Assembly: GCA_009693345.1 (NCBI GenBank)
Contig: SHXL01000130.1
Span: forward strand, 1-7,882
Length of the DNA stretch: 7,882 nt
DNA from: Betaproteobacteria bacterium
Lineage (GTDB): Bacteria > Pseudomonadota > Gammaproteobacteria > Burkholderiales > SG8-39
Direction of reading: 5' to 3'
Shown: positions 1 through 5,263 of the stretch, one piece after another
How the letters are laid out: each line of letters opens with the position of its first letter
Position numbering within the stretch: the stretch's first letter is position 1
Program-made: the position numbers and the translations under genes
Notes under the pieces: generated by a model
The model's input: the letters and a program-made list of their open reading frames with translations, nothing else
What the model was told of the DNA's origin: nothing
The model's database searches: none

Positions 1-1
1 G

Positions 2-358
2 AACGACGTCGTGCTGCTGTGCTCGGACGGTTTCTGGGGTCCGCTGCCGCAGCGCCAGCTGCTCATGGGGCTGCTCGGCAAGGACATCAAAAAGGCGTTT
101 CCGGAGCTGATTGGGATTGCCGAGGCGCACGCCGGTCCCCGCTGCGACAACGTCTCGGTGCTGGCGATCGAGTGGCAGGAGAAGGCGGTGCCGGCGCCGG
201 AGGAACCGCTTACGGTGCCGATGGAGGACTCGCGGACCGACGCGCGCGATTTCAGCGTCAGCGATCCGGATTTCCTGCACATGAGCGACGCCGACATCGA
301 GCGCCAGATCACCGAGATCAAGAAGGCGCTGACGAAGCACGAGCCGGGAAAAAAATGA
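2..358 (+). CDS. PP2C-family Ser/Thr protein phosphatase, C-terminal part (5' truncated by window edge)
   Basis: The frame is open from the first complete codon and ends in TGA at 356-358, giving 118 visible residues. The stretch [12 protein letters not shown] (about residues 3-14) matches the late PP2C motif that carries a metal-binding Asp, and [10 protein letters not shown] (about 48-57) matches the terminal DN motif that holds another metal ligand. PP2C enzymes are Mn/Mg-dependent phosphatases that remove phosphate from Ser and Thr, in bacteria usually opposing a Hanks-type kinase. After the DN motif there is a charged tail of about 60 residues rich in Asp, Glu and Lys, which is not part of the catalytic fold. 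The stop overlaps the rph start as ATGA, which suggests translational coupling. A partner kinase gene may lie just upstream outside the window; that is inference from the gene order known in betaproteobacteria. The family call is firm, but substrates cannot be inferred. Confidence 0.88.
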   Translation, partial: NDVVLLCSDGFWGPLPQRQLLMGLLGKDIKKAFPELIGIAEAHAGPRCDNVSVLAIEWQEKAVPAPEEPLTVPMEDSRTDARDFSVSDPDFLHMSDADIERQITEIKKALTKHEPGKK

Positions 359-1071
359 GACCCAGCGGCAGAAAGGCGGAAGAACTGCGCGCGGTGCGCA
401 TCGTGCGCGGCTACACGCGGCACGCGGAAGGATCCGTGCTGGTGGAGTTCGGCGACACGAAGGTCCTGTGCACTGCGAGCGTCGAGGCGCGCGTGCCCGG
501 CTTCCTGCGCGACAAGGGGCGCGGCTGGGTCACCGCGGAGTACGGCATGTTGCCGCGCGCGACGCATACACGCGGCGACCGCGAGGCGGCGCGCGGCAAG
601 CAGTCGGGCCGCACCCAGGAGATCCAGCGCCTGATCGGGCGCGCGCTGAGGGCGGTGATCGACCTGCCCGCGCTCGGCGAGCACACGATTCATGTCGACT
701 GCGATGTGCTGCAGGCGGACGGCGGCACGCGCACCGCGGCGATCACCGGTTCGTTCGTCGCCGTGCACGACGCGCTTATCTGGATGCGCGGCAAGGGGAT
801 GATCGCCACGCTGCCGGTGAAGGAATTCGTCGCCGCCGTGTCGGTGGGCGTCTACGAAGGCGAGCCGGTGCTCGATCTGGACTATCCCGAGGATTCGACC
901 TGCCAGACCGACATGAACGTGGTGATGACGGGCGCCGGCCGCTTCGTCGAAGTGCAGGGCACCGCGGAAGGCGAACCTTTCGCCCGCGCCGAGCTGGACA
1001 AACTGCTCGGACTTGCCGCGCGCGGCATTGCGGACCTGGTGGCGCACCAGCGGCGCTCGCTCGGTTTGTAA
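355..1071 (+). CDS. rph: Ribonuclease PH
   Basis: RNase PH is a phosphorolytic 3'-5' exoribonuclease that trims extra nucleotides from the 3' end of tRNA precursors, using phosphate and releasing nucleoside diphosphates. The product is 238 residues, the same length as the Escherichia coli enzyme. The N-terminus [14 protein letters not shown] is typical. Visible family landmarks are [14 protein letters not shown] (57-70), the hexamer-interface region around [15 protein letters not shown] with Arg86, the phosphate-binding [10 protein letters not shown] with Arg126, and the catalytic acidic residues Asp180 and Asp186 in [15 protein letters not shown]. The C-terminus is intact, unlike the frameshifted rph of E. 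coli K-12. ATG 355 overlaps the upstream PP2C stop by four bases, so translation is probably coupled. A longer open frame begins upstream, but it only shadows the phosphatase gene. The pairing with rdgB downstream is common in proteobacteria. Confidence 0.97.
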   Translation: MRPSGRKAEELRAVRIVRGYTRHAEGSVLVEFGDTKVLCTASVEARVPGFLRDKGRGWVTAEYGMLPRATHTRGDREAARGKQSGRTQEIQRLIGRALRAVIDLPALGEHTIHVDCDVLQADGGTRTAAITGSFVAVHDALIWMRGKGMIATLPVKEFVAAVSVGVYEGEPVLDLDYPEDSTCQTDMNVVMTGAGRFVEVQGTAEGEPFARAELDKLLGLAARGIADLVAHQRRSLGL

Positions 1072-1081
1072 TGCAGGGACT

Positions 1082-1672
1082 GTGAAAAGCATCGTCCTTG
1101 CTTCCGGAAATCCAGGAAAGAAGGCCGAGATAGAGCAGCTCCTTGCGCCCTTCGGCACCCGGGTGATCACGCAGGTCGAGCTGGGCATCACCGAGGCCGA
1201 GGAGCCGCACGACACGTTCCTTGAGAACGCTCTGGCGAAGGCGCGCCATGTCTGCTTCGCTACCCGGCTTCCCGCGCTTGCGGACGATTCGGGCCTGTGC
1301 GTGGACGCGCTGGGTGGCGCGCCGGGCGTGCATTCGGCTCGCTACGCCGGCGGGCCCAAATCGGACCGGAGAAACAATGAAAAGCTGCTCGCGGATATGG
1401 CGGCGCACGACAATCGCGCCGCGCACTATGTCTGCTTGCTGGTGCTGATGCGCGGGCCGGGAGATACGCAGCCGCTGATTGCCGAAGCCGAATGGCATGG
1501 CGAAATCGCGCGCGCGCCGCGCGGCAGCGGCGGTTTCGGCTACGACCCTTACTTCCTCGTGAACGCGCTGGGCAAGACGGCCGCCGAGCTCGCGCCGGAA
1601 GCAAAGAACCGCATCAGCCACCGCGGGCAGGCGCTCGCGAAGCTGCTCGAAATGCTGAAGCGCGAAGCGTGA
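1082..1672 (+). CDS. rdgB: RdgB/HAM1 family XTP/dITP pyrophosphatase
   Basis: This house-cleaning enzyme hydrolyses dITP, XTP and ITP to monophosphate plus pyrophosphate, keeping deaminated purines out of DNA and RNA. The product is 196 residues from GTG 1082, the normal family size. Landmarks are the nucleotide-binding SGNPGK (8-13), TFLENALAKARH (45-56), ADDSGL with metal-binding Asp residues (67-72), GAPGVHSARYAG (79-90), GGFGYDPYF and the C-terminal ISHRGQAL. The GTG start is chosen because VKSIVLASGN lines up exactly with the start of E. coli RdgB; upstream codons of the same frame lie inside rph. AGGGA at 1075-1079 is only two bases from the GTG, closer than ideal. The gene starts 10 bases after the rph stop and is clearly part of the same operon. 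Purine salvage and RNA turnover genes are often joined in this way. Confidence 0.96.
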   Translation: MKSIVLASGNPGKKAEIEQLLAPFGTRVITQVELGITEAEEPHDTFLENALAKARHVCFATRLPALADDSGLCVDALGGAPGVHSARYAGGPKSDRRNNEKLLADMAAHDNRAAHYVCLLVLMRGPGDTQPLIAEAEWHGEIARAPRGSGGFGYDPYFLVNALGKTAAELAPEAKNRISHRGQALAKLLEMLKREA

Positions 1673-1683
1673 TCGCCGCCGTC

Positions 1684-2859
1684 ATGAACGCTGCCACCCT
1701 GCGCGATGCCCGCAAGCCGCACTTCACGGCGCTGCCGCCGCTTGCGCTCTACGTGCATCTGCCGTGGTGCGTGAAGAAATGCCCGTATTGCGATTTCAAT
1801 TCTCACGAAAAGCAGGGGGAGCTGCCGTTTCAGGAATATGTGGCAGCCTTGATACGCGACCTCGAGGCAATGCTGCCCTCGGTCTGGGGCCGGCGCATCC
1901 ATACGATATTCATGGGCGGAGGAACGCCCAGCTTGTTTCCAGCGGAACAGATCGACGCGCTGCTCTGCGCCGTGCGCGCACGCCTGCCGCTGGAGCCGGG
2001 CGCGGAGATCACCATGGAAGCCAATCCCGGCACCGCCGAGGCGGGGCGCTTCCGCGGTTACCGCGATGCCGGCGTCAATCGGGTGTCGCTCGGCGTGCAG
2101 AGCTTCGATGACGCTATGCTCAGGGCACTCGGGCGCATTCACTCGGCGGATGAGGCGCGGCGCGCGATCTCGATGGCGCTCGAGATATTCGGCAATGTGA
2201 ACATCGATCTCATGTACGGACTGCCGGGCCAGGCGCTCGCCATGGCGCGCGCCGACATCGAGGAGGGCGTGCGCCACGGCACGCCGCATTTTTCGGCCTA
2301 CCAGCTCACCATCGAACCGAATACCGTGTTTTATTCGCAGCCACCGAAGCTGCCCGAGCACGATGCCGCAGCGGACATGCAGGTGATGGCGGAGGAAACG
2401 CTGGCGCGGGCGGGATTCGGGCATTACGAGACCTCGGCCTTCGCCCTACCGGGCTATCGCTGCCGGCACAACCTCAACTACTGGGAGTTCGGCGATTATC
2501 TTGGCATTGGTGCGGGCGCGCACGGCAAACTCAGCTTCGCCGACCGCGTCACGCGTCACGAGCAGAGGAAGCAGCCGCGCGAGTACCTGGCGGCAACGGA
2601 CATGCCGGCCGGACGGGTCATCGAGGCGAAGGAGCTGCCGTTCGAATTCATGCTGAACGCGCTTCGCCTTATCGAGGGTTTTCCGGCCGAGCTGTTCGCC
2701 GCCCGCGCGGGTCTGCCGTGGTCGCTGGTCGAAGCGGGGATCAGGGCTGCGGAAGAAAAGAAACTGATCGAGCGAAACGCGCGGCACATCCGCGCGACCG
2801 AGCGGGGACGGCGCTTTCTGAACGATCTGGTGGAGCTATTCCTGCCGGCGAAGGAATAG
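1684..2859 (+). CDS. hemW: Radical SAM family heme chaperone HemW (formerly called HemN-like)
   Basis: The 391-residue product carries the radical SAM cluster motif CVKKCPYC (Cys29, Cys33, Cys36), GGGTPS for SAM binding (78-83), VNRVSLGVQSF, and HNLNYW (262-267), the motif tied to heme binding in HemW. The residues after the last Cys are DFN, without the fourth cysteine of true coproporphyrinogen oxidase HemN. HemW is therefore the better call, and older annotations as coproporphyrinogen III oxidase would be misleading. HemW binds heme and is thought to deliver it to membrane respiratory enzymes. The C-terminal winged-helix part (from about 320) is present, so the gene is full length. ATG 1684 has no clear Shine-Dalgarno sequence. 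GTG 1669, in frame and overlapping the rdgB stop, would add five residues and is an alternative start. The end overlaps trmB on the other strand by 24 bases. Confidence 0.95.
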   Translation: MNAATLRDARKPHFTALPPLALYVHLPWCVKKCPYCDFNSHEKQGELPFQEYVAALIRDLEAMLPSVWGRRIHTIFMGGGTPSLFPAEQIDALLCAVRARLPLEPGAEITMEANPGTAEAGRFRGYRDAGVNRVSLGVQSFDDAMLRALGRIHSADEARRAISMALEIFGNVNIDLMYGLPGQALAMARADIEEGVRHGTPHFSAYQLTIEPNTVFYSQPPKLPEHDAAADMQVMAEETLARAGFGHYETSAFALPGYRCRHNLNYWEFGDYLGIGAGAHGKLSFADRVTRHEQRKQPREYLAATDMPAGRVIEAKELPFEFMLNALRLIEGFPAELFAARAGLPWSLVEAGIRAAEEKKLIERNARHIRATERGRRFLNDLVELFLPAKE

Positions 2860-3495
2860 CAGGTCGCGCACCGGGTGGCCGAGCCCGATGCCGCGGCGCT
2901 CGAACTTCGTGATCGGGCGGGATCTTCTTTCTTGAAGTTCTTTTTCAAGAAATGAATTTAAAGAAAAAACTTCATCAATCTGCGCCGCATACTCGGGCCA
3001 ATCGGTCGCTGCATGGAGGTAGCCGCCGGGCGCGAGCTTGCGTGCGGCGAGCGCGGCGAAGGCCGGCTGCACCAGGCGCCGCTTGTGGTGGCGCTTCTTC
3101 GGCCAGGGGTCGGGAAAGAAAAGATGGATGCCGGCAAGCAGTCCGTCTGGAATCATGTCCTCCAGTACTGCTGCCGCGTCGTGCCGGATGACGCGCAGGT
3201 TTTTCAGCTTGAGCGCGTCGATCTTCTTCAGCAGGCTGCCGATGCCGGGGCCGTGCACTTCGATGGCGATGAAGTCGATTGCCGGATTCTGTTGCGCGAT
3301 CTCGGCGGTGGTTTCGCCCATTCCCGAGCCGATTTCAAGAACCACGGGGGCCGTCCTTGCAAATATTTCTATCGTGTCGAGGAGGGAATTCGAGAACGGG
3401 ATTCCGAAGCGTGGCAACAATTCGTCCAGCGCCCGCTGCTGCGAGGGCGTGGTCCTGCCCTGGCGCAGGACGTAGCTTCGAATTCCTCGCTTCAA
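2836..3495 (-). CDS. trmB: tRNA (guanine-N7-)-methyltransferase TrmB
   Basis: TrmB uses SAM to methylate N7 of G46 in the variable loop of many tRNAs. The product is 219 residues, somewhat shorter than the 239 of E. coli because the N-terminal tail is short. The start [10 protein letters not shown] matches the conserved opening. [11 protein letters not shown] (about 53-63) is the SAM-binding loop, [16 protein letters not shown] (125-140) is the TrmB signature, and [17 protein letters not shown] (196-212) is the conserved C-terminus. The start is TTG, overlapping the thiG stop as TTGA; I see no own ribosome binding site and no better start, so coupling to thiG is likely. Codons for about residues 176-190 (near 2924-2975) are unusually AT-rich and hold an inverted repeat. 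The gene converges on hemW with overlapping coding ends. Confidence 0.95.
   Translation of the reverse strand: MKRGIRSYVLRQGRTTPSQQRALDELLPRFGIPFSNSLLDTIEIFARTAPVVLEIGSGMGETTAEIAQQNPAIDFIAIEVHGPGIGSLLKKIDALKLKNLRVIRHDAAAVLEDMIPDGLLAGIHLFFPDPWPKKRHHKRRLVQPAFAALAARKLAPGGYLHAATDWPEYAAQIDEVFSLNSFLEKELQERRSRPITKFERRGIGLGHPVRDLLFLRRQE
2928..2952. repeat. 9-bp inverted repeat inside the trmB 3' region
   Basis: TTTCTTGAA at 2928-2936 and TTCAAGAAA at 2944-2952 are perfect reverse complements separated by seven bases. The repeat lies in an AT-rich patch of trmB, about 70 bases past the hemW stop on the plus strand. It could form a weak stem in either transcript, but it is not GC-rich and has no good T-tract, so I do not call it a terminator. 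It may simply reflect Glu, Lys, Leu and Phe codons. Confidence 0.4.
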
Positions 3496-4295
3496 GCAGC
3501 TTTCGGCTGCGACGGCGTGATAGTGCCTTCGACGGGCGAGGAGGGCGCTGCGCTATAGAGTTTCTTCGGCATGCGGCCGGCGAGAAACGCTTCGCGCCCG
3601 GCCTCGACGCCTTTCTTCATCGCGCGCGCCATCAGCACCGGATCCTTCGCGGCGGCAATCGCGGTGTTCATCAGCACGCCGTCGCAGCCCAGCTCCATGG
3701 CGATGGCGGCGTCCGACGCGGTGCCGACGCCTGCGTCCACGAGTACCGGCACCTTCACCCGGTCGATGATGAGCTGCAGGTTCCAGGGATTGAGGATGCC
3801 CATGCCCGAGCCGATCAGCGAGGCGAGCGGCATCACCGCGACGCAGCCCGCATCCTCGAGCATCCTCGCCTGGATCGGATCGTCGGAGCAGTACACCATC
3901 ACCTTGAAGCCCTCGACGACGAGCTGCTTCGCGGCGAGCAGCGTCTCCGGCATGTTGGGATAGAGCGATTGCGGATCGCCCAGCACTTCCAGTTTGACGA
4001 GGTCATGGCCGTCGAGCAGCTCGCGCGCCAGGCGCAGCGTGCGCACCGCGTCGTCGGCGCTGTAGCATCCGGCCGTGTTCGGCAGGTAGGTGAACTTCGA
4101 GGGCGGGAGGAATTCCAGCAGCGACGGCTCGCCCTTGGTCTGGCCGATGTTGGTTCGGCGGATCGCAACCGTCACGATCTGCGCGCCCGAGGCGTCGATC
4201 GCGGCCCGCGTCTGCGCGAAGTCCCTGTACTTGCCGGTGCCGACCAGCAGGCGCGATGAAAATGATCTGCCCGCGATCCTGAGAACATCGTTCAT
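3492..4295 (-). CDS. thiG: Thiazole synthase ThiG
   Basis: ThiG builds the thiazole phosphate ring of thiamine from deoxyxylulose 5-phosphate, dehydroglycine and the sulfur carried as thiocarboxylate on ThiS. The 267-residue product has the usual length and the TIM-barrel pattern. [11 protein letters not shown] is at 13-23, VTVAIRRTN at 42-49, [22 protein letters not shown] at 71-92, and VKLEVLGD holds Lys101, the expected Schiff-base lysine. Further on come [21 protein letters not shown] and [12 protein letters not shown], which form the phosphate-binding end. The start is ATG 4295, because GGAGG (plus-strand 4301-4305) sits five bases upstream; a start four codons earlier at 4307 would lie inside thiS and lacks this support. 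thiS ends one base before the ATG, and thiG ends on the trmB start, so the three genes form one transcript. Confidence 0.97.
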   Translation of the reverse strand: MNDVLRIAGRSFSSRLLVGTGKYRDFAQTRAAIDASGAQIVTVAIRRTNIGQTKGEPSLLEFLPPSKFTYLPNTAGCYSADDAVRTLRLARELLDGHDLVKLEVLGDPQSLYPNMPETLLAAKQLVVEGFKVMVYCSDDPIQARMLEDAGCVAVMPLASLIGSGMGILNPWNLQLIIDRVKVPVLVDAGVGTASDAAIAMELGCDGVLMNTAIAAAKDPVLMARAMKKGVEAGREAFLAGRMPKKLYSAAPSSPVEGTITPSQPKAA

Positions 4296-4296
4296 C

Positions 4297-4500
4297 TCAA
4301 CCTCCACCCACGGCTACCACGATCTCCAGCCGGTCGCCATCGGCGAGCAGCGTGGCGGCGTGCGCGCCTCGCGGCACGATTTCGCCATTGCGCTCCACGG
4401 CAATCTTCCTGCCCCCCAGCGCCATGCGCTCGAGGAGTTCGGAGACTGCCAGAGGTTGCTCGTAAACCTTGGTGCTGCCGTTCACGGAAATCTCAATCAT
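4297..4500 (-). CDS. thiS: Sulfur carrier protein ThiS
   Basis: ThiS is a small ubiquitin-fold protein. Its C-terminal glycine is adenylated by ThiF and converted to a thiocarboxylate that gives sulfur to ThiG. The product is 67 residues, the usual size. It begins [10 protein letters not shown], contains VSELLERM (the helix region) and [12 protein letters not shown], and ends in [12 protein letters not shown] with the required terminal Gly-Gly. It overlaps the thiG control region directly downstream. No ribosome binding site is seen before ATG 4500. A TATTAT box ends only seven bases upstream, which would fit a leaderless or nearly leaderless transcript. No TPP riboswitch is visible upstream. 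No thiF, thiO or thiH lies in the window. Confidence 0.95.
   Translation of the reverse strand: MIEISVNGSTKVYEQPLAVSELLERMALGGRKIAVERNGEIVPRGAHAATLLADGDRLEIVVAVGGG
4301..4305 (-). promoter_or_regulatory. Ribosome binding site of thiG
   Basis: The minus strand reads GGAGGTTGAGATG here, a perfect GGAGG five bases before the chosen thiG ATG. The same bases encode the last two glycines and stop of ThiS, so the essential Gly-Gly tail and the thiG ribosome binding site share sequence. This site decides between the two possible ATG starts of thiG. Confidence 0.8.
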
Positions 4501-4507
4501 TATTAGA

Positions 4508-4513
4508 ATAATA
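4508..4513 (-). promoter_or_regulatory. Candidate -10 box for thiS-thiG-trmB
   Basis: On the minus strand TATTAT is followed by TCTAATA and then the thiS ATG, so transcription would start at or next to the start codon. The -35 region (about 17 bases further upstream) has no good match to TTGACA. This is a candidate only; a promoter further upstream within 4514-4664 is equally possible. Confidence 0.3.
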
Positions 4514-4558
4514 CAATCGGACCAACGGCTTGTGGTATTTGCTGCAACGAAACATTAA

Positions 4559-4577
4559 CCTCACGTAATACATGAGG
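4559..4577. promoter_or_regulatory. Near-perfect 19-bp dyad, possible operator in the divergent promoter region
   Basis: CCTCACGTAATACATGAGG pairs at eight of its nine arm positions around a central A, with arms CCTCA-GTA and TAC-TGAGG and one C/A mismatch. It lies in the AT-rich divergent region between thiS and the lipoprotein gene. Its right arm ends 17 bases before TACAAT at 4595-4600, so it would cover the -35 position of a plus-strand promoter. That layout suits a repressor or activator site. I do not recognise the binding protein. Confidence 0.4.
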
Positions 4578-4594
4578 ATCGAAACTATTTCCTG

Positions 4595-4600
4595 TACAAT
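4595..4600 (+). promoter_or_regulatory. Candidate -10 box for the lipoprotein gene
   Basis: TACAAT matches the sigma-70 -10 consensus in five of six bases. The hexamer at 17-base spacing, ATGAGG (4572-4577), is a poor -35 and is part of the dyad at 4559-4577. A weak -35 next to an operator-like dyad would fit an activator-dependent promoter, but this is inference. Transcription would start near 4607, leaving a leader of about 60 bases before ATG 4665. Confidence 0.35.
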
Positions 4601-4620
4601 ATTCGGACACAGGGAGTAAA

Positions 4621-4671
4621 TTGATCCCGAGTAACACGGTTGGAGAAGAACAAAGACGACCAGAATGTTAA
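4621..4671 (+). other. Possible 16-codon leader ORF (TTG start, good ribosome binding site)
   Basis: AGGGAG at 4611-4616 lies four bases before TTG 4621, the best ribosome binding site in this region. The frame reads (M)IPSNTVGEEQRRPEC and stops at TAA 4669-4671, just past the ATG of the lipoprotein gene, which is in another frame. It could be a coupled leader. It could also be the true start of the lipoprotein: a single missing base near 4662 would give an RRPR-type charged n-region joined to the hydrophobic segment. Neither reading is proven. Confidence 0.25.
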
Positions 4672-4979
4672 TCATTGCAGCGTGCTTGGCCATCGGCGGG
4701 TGTACCACGATGGGCGATTTCGGCACCAGCCTGCGCAAAGAGAGCTTGAGAAACGATCAGGGCCACGTCGTTGGCTACAAGGACATGCTGCGCAACGACC
4801 GGACCGGCGAGGTGCTCGCCCAAGTCTCGCTCTATACCCCGGTGCTCGGCGAAAACGGCGAAATCGTGGGCTACGAGGAGCAGGCCAAGGGCGGCTCGAT
4901 CATTCGCGACGTGCATGGCCGCAGCATCGGCAGCAGATTTTCGGACCTGCGCAGCCGCGGCACCAATTCCAAGAACTAG
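4665..4979 (+). CDS. Small lipoprotein-like protein with G-x-V-G-Y repeats, unknown function
   Basis: The 104-residue product starts with the hydrophobic run MLIIAACLAIGGC, ending in a lipobox-like IGGC with Cys13, then TT. This suggests a lipid-anchored envelope protein, although the n-region has no Lys or Arg. The rest holds short repeated turns: DQGHVVGY, RTGEVLAQV, ENGEIVGY and VHGRSIGS, spaced to look like successive beta-hairpins. I recognise no named family. ATG 4665 has no close ribosome binding site; GGAGAAG at 4642-4648 is too far away. The same frame stays open after the TAG at 4977-4979 for another 37 codons with coding-like third positions, so the gene may be cut short. A strong terminator follows at 5119-5150, and the gene stands alone, divergent from thiS. 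Confidence 0.65.
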   Translation: MLIIAACLAIGGCTTMGDFGTSLRKESLRNDQGHVVGYKDMLRNDRTGEVLAQVSLYTPVLGENGEIVGYEEQAKGGSIIRDVHGRSIGSRFSDLRSRGTNSKN

Positions 4980-5083
4980 GGACTCATGATCGTGATGCGG
5001 CCGGCTGACGCGGAGCAGGTCGCGGTTTCACAGCCGAAGATCTGGCAGTTGATGGCTTCCCTGTCGGCCTCGGACCTGCGCAG
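4941..5083 (+). repeat. 14-bp direct repeat TCGGACCTGCGCAG
   Basis: TCGGACCTGCGCAG occurs exactly at 4941-4954 and 5070-5083. Both copies are in the same reading frame and encode Ser-Asp-Leu-Arg, once near the end of the lipoprotein (SDLRS) and once at the end of the following extension (SDLRR). Two exact 14-mers within 150 bases are unlikely by chance and suggest a small internal duplication or a repeated peptide motif. Confidence 0.6.
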
Positions 5084-5093
5084 GATCCAGTAG
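4986..5093 (+). CDS. 35-codon ORF, or 3' extension of the lipoprotein gene after a TAG
   Basis: From ATG 4986 the frame reads MIVMRPADAEQVAV, continues through SQPKIWQLMASLSASDLRRIQ, and ends at TAG 5091-5093. AGGGA at 4978-4982 sits three bases before the ATG, so separate translation is possible. The frame is the same as that of the lipoprotein gene, and only the TAG at 4977-4979 separates them. Counting from codon 4980, 32 of 37 codons end in G or C, as in the real genes here. It also repeats the SDLR tetrapeptide of the upstream gene's end. I therefore think it more likely to be the original C-terminus of the lipoprotein than an independent gene. No function is recognisable. Confidence 0.4.
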   Translation: MIVMRPADAEQVAVSQPKIWQLMASLSASDLRRIQ

Positions 5094-5118
5094 CACAGCC
5101 TTCACAACCCGCATTCCT

Positions 5119-5150
5119 CGAAAGCCGCGGCCTGCCGCGGCTTTCGTTTT
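5119..5150 (+). terminator. Rho-independent terminator
   Basis: CGAAAGCCGCGG (5119-5130) and CCGCGGCTTTCG (5135-5146) form a perfect 12-bp GC-rich stem with loop CCTG, followed by TTTT (5147-5150). It ends the lipoprotein transcript and separates it from the tRNA gene 24 bases downstream. It lies 26 bases after the end of the 3' extension rather than directly after the TAG at 4979, which slightly favours the longer gene. Confidence 0.88.
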
Positions 5151-5156
5151 CTGCCT

Positions 5157-5162
5157 TAGAAT
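5157..5162 (+). promoter_or_regulatory. Candidate -10 box for the tRNA-Gly transcript
   Basis: TAGAAT differs from the sigma-70 -10 consensus at one base and lies 11 bases before the mature tRNA. The -35 region at normal spacing would fall in the terminator stem and shows no TTGACA-like hexamer, so the call is weak. Since the terminator shuts off upstream transcription, some promoter must lie close to here. Confidence 0.3.
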
Positions 5163-5173
5163 TCTTCGCTTAA

Positions 5174-5247
5174 GCGGGTGTAGTTCAATGGCAGAACGGC
5201 AGCTTCCCAAGCTGCATACGAGGGTTCGATTCCCTTCACCCGCTCCA
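5174..5247 (+). tRNA. tRNA-Gly (anticodon CCC)
   Basis: This is a complete cloverleaf with encoded CCA. The acceptor GCGGGTG (5174-5180) pairs with CACCCGC (5237-5243). The D arm runs GTTC to GAAC. The anticodon stem GCAGC/GCTGC (5199-5203, 5211-5215) closes the loop TTCCCAA, with anticodon CCC at 5206-5208. The T arm carries TTCGATT in the loop, with one G-T pair at its base. The discriminator T is followed by CCA at 5245-5247. It reads GGG codons. The next gene's ATG is only 16 bases away, so tRNA and mRNA are probably made as one transcript. Confidence 0.97.
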
Positions 5248-5263
5248 ACGTTGCCGGAGCTCC

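Noticed and set aside
2928..2952. Inverted repeat as hemW terminator
   Set aside because: The stem is AT-rich, is not followed by a clean T-tract, and lies within trmB coding sequence.
3279..4259. Long plus-strand open frame antisense to thiG and trmB
   Set aside because: The translation is rich in Arg, His and Ala as expected for the shadow of a GC-rich gene, while thiG and trmB on the minus strand match their families end to end.
4501..4664. TPP riboswitch upstream of thiS
   Set aside because: The minus strand here is AT-rich and lacks the conserved CTGAGA and ACCTGATCTGG-type elements. The space is also mostly taken by the divergent promoter region.
4493..4738. 81-codon minus-strand ORF spanning the thiS upstream region
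   Set aside because: It crosses the AT-rich intergenic stretch and the antisense of the lipoprotein gene, has no ribosome binding site or recognisable motif, and its codon use is unlike its neighbours.
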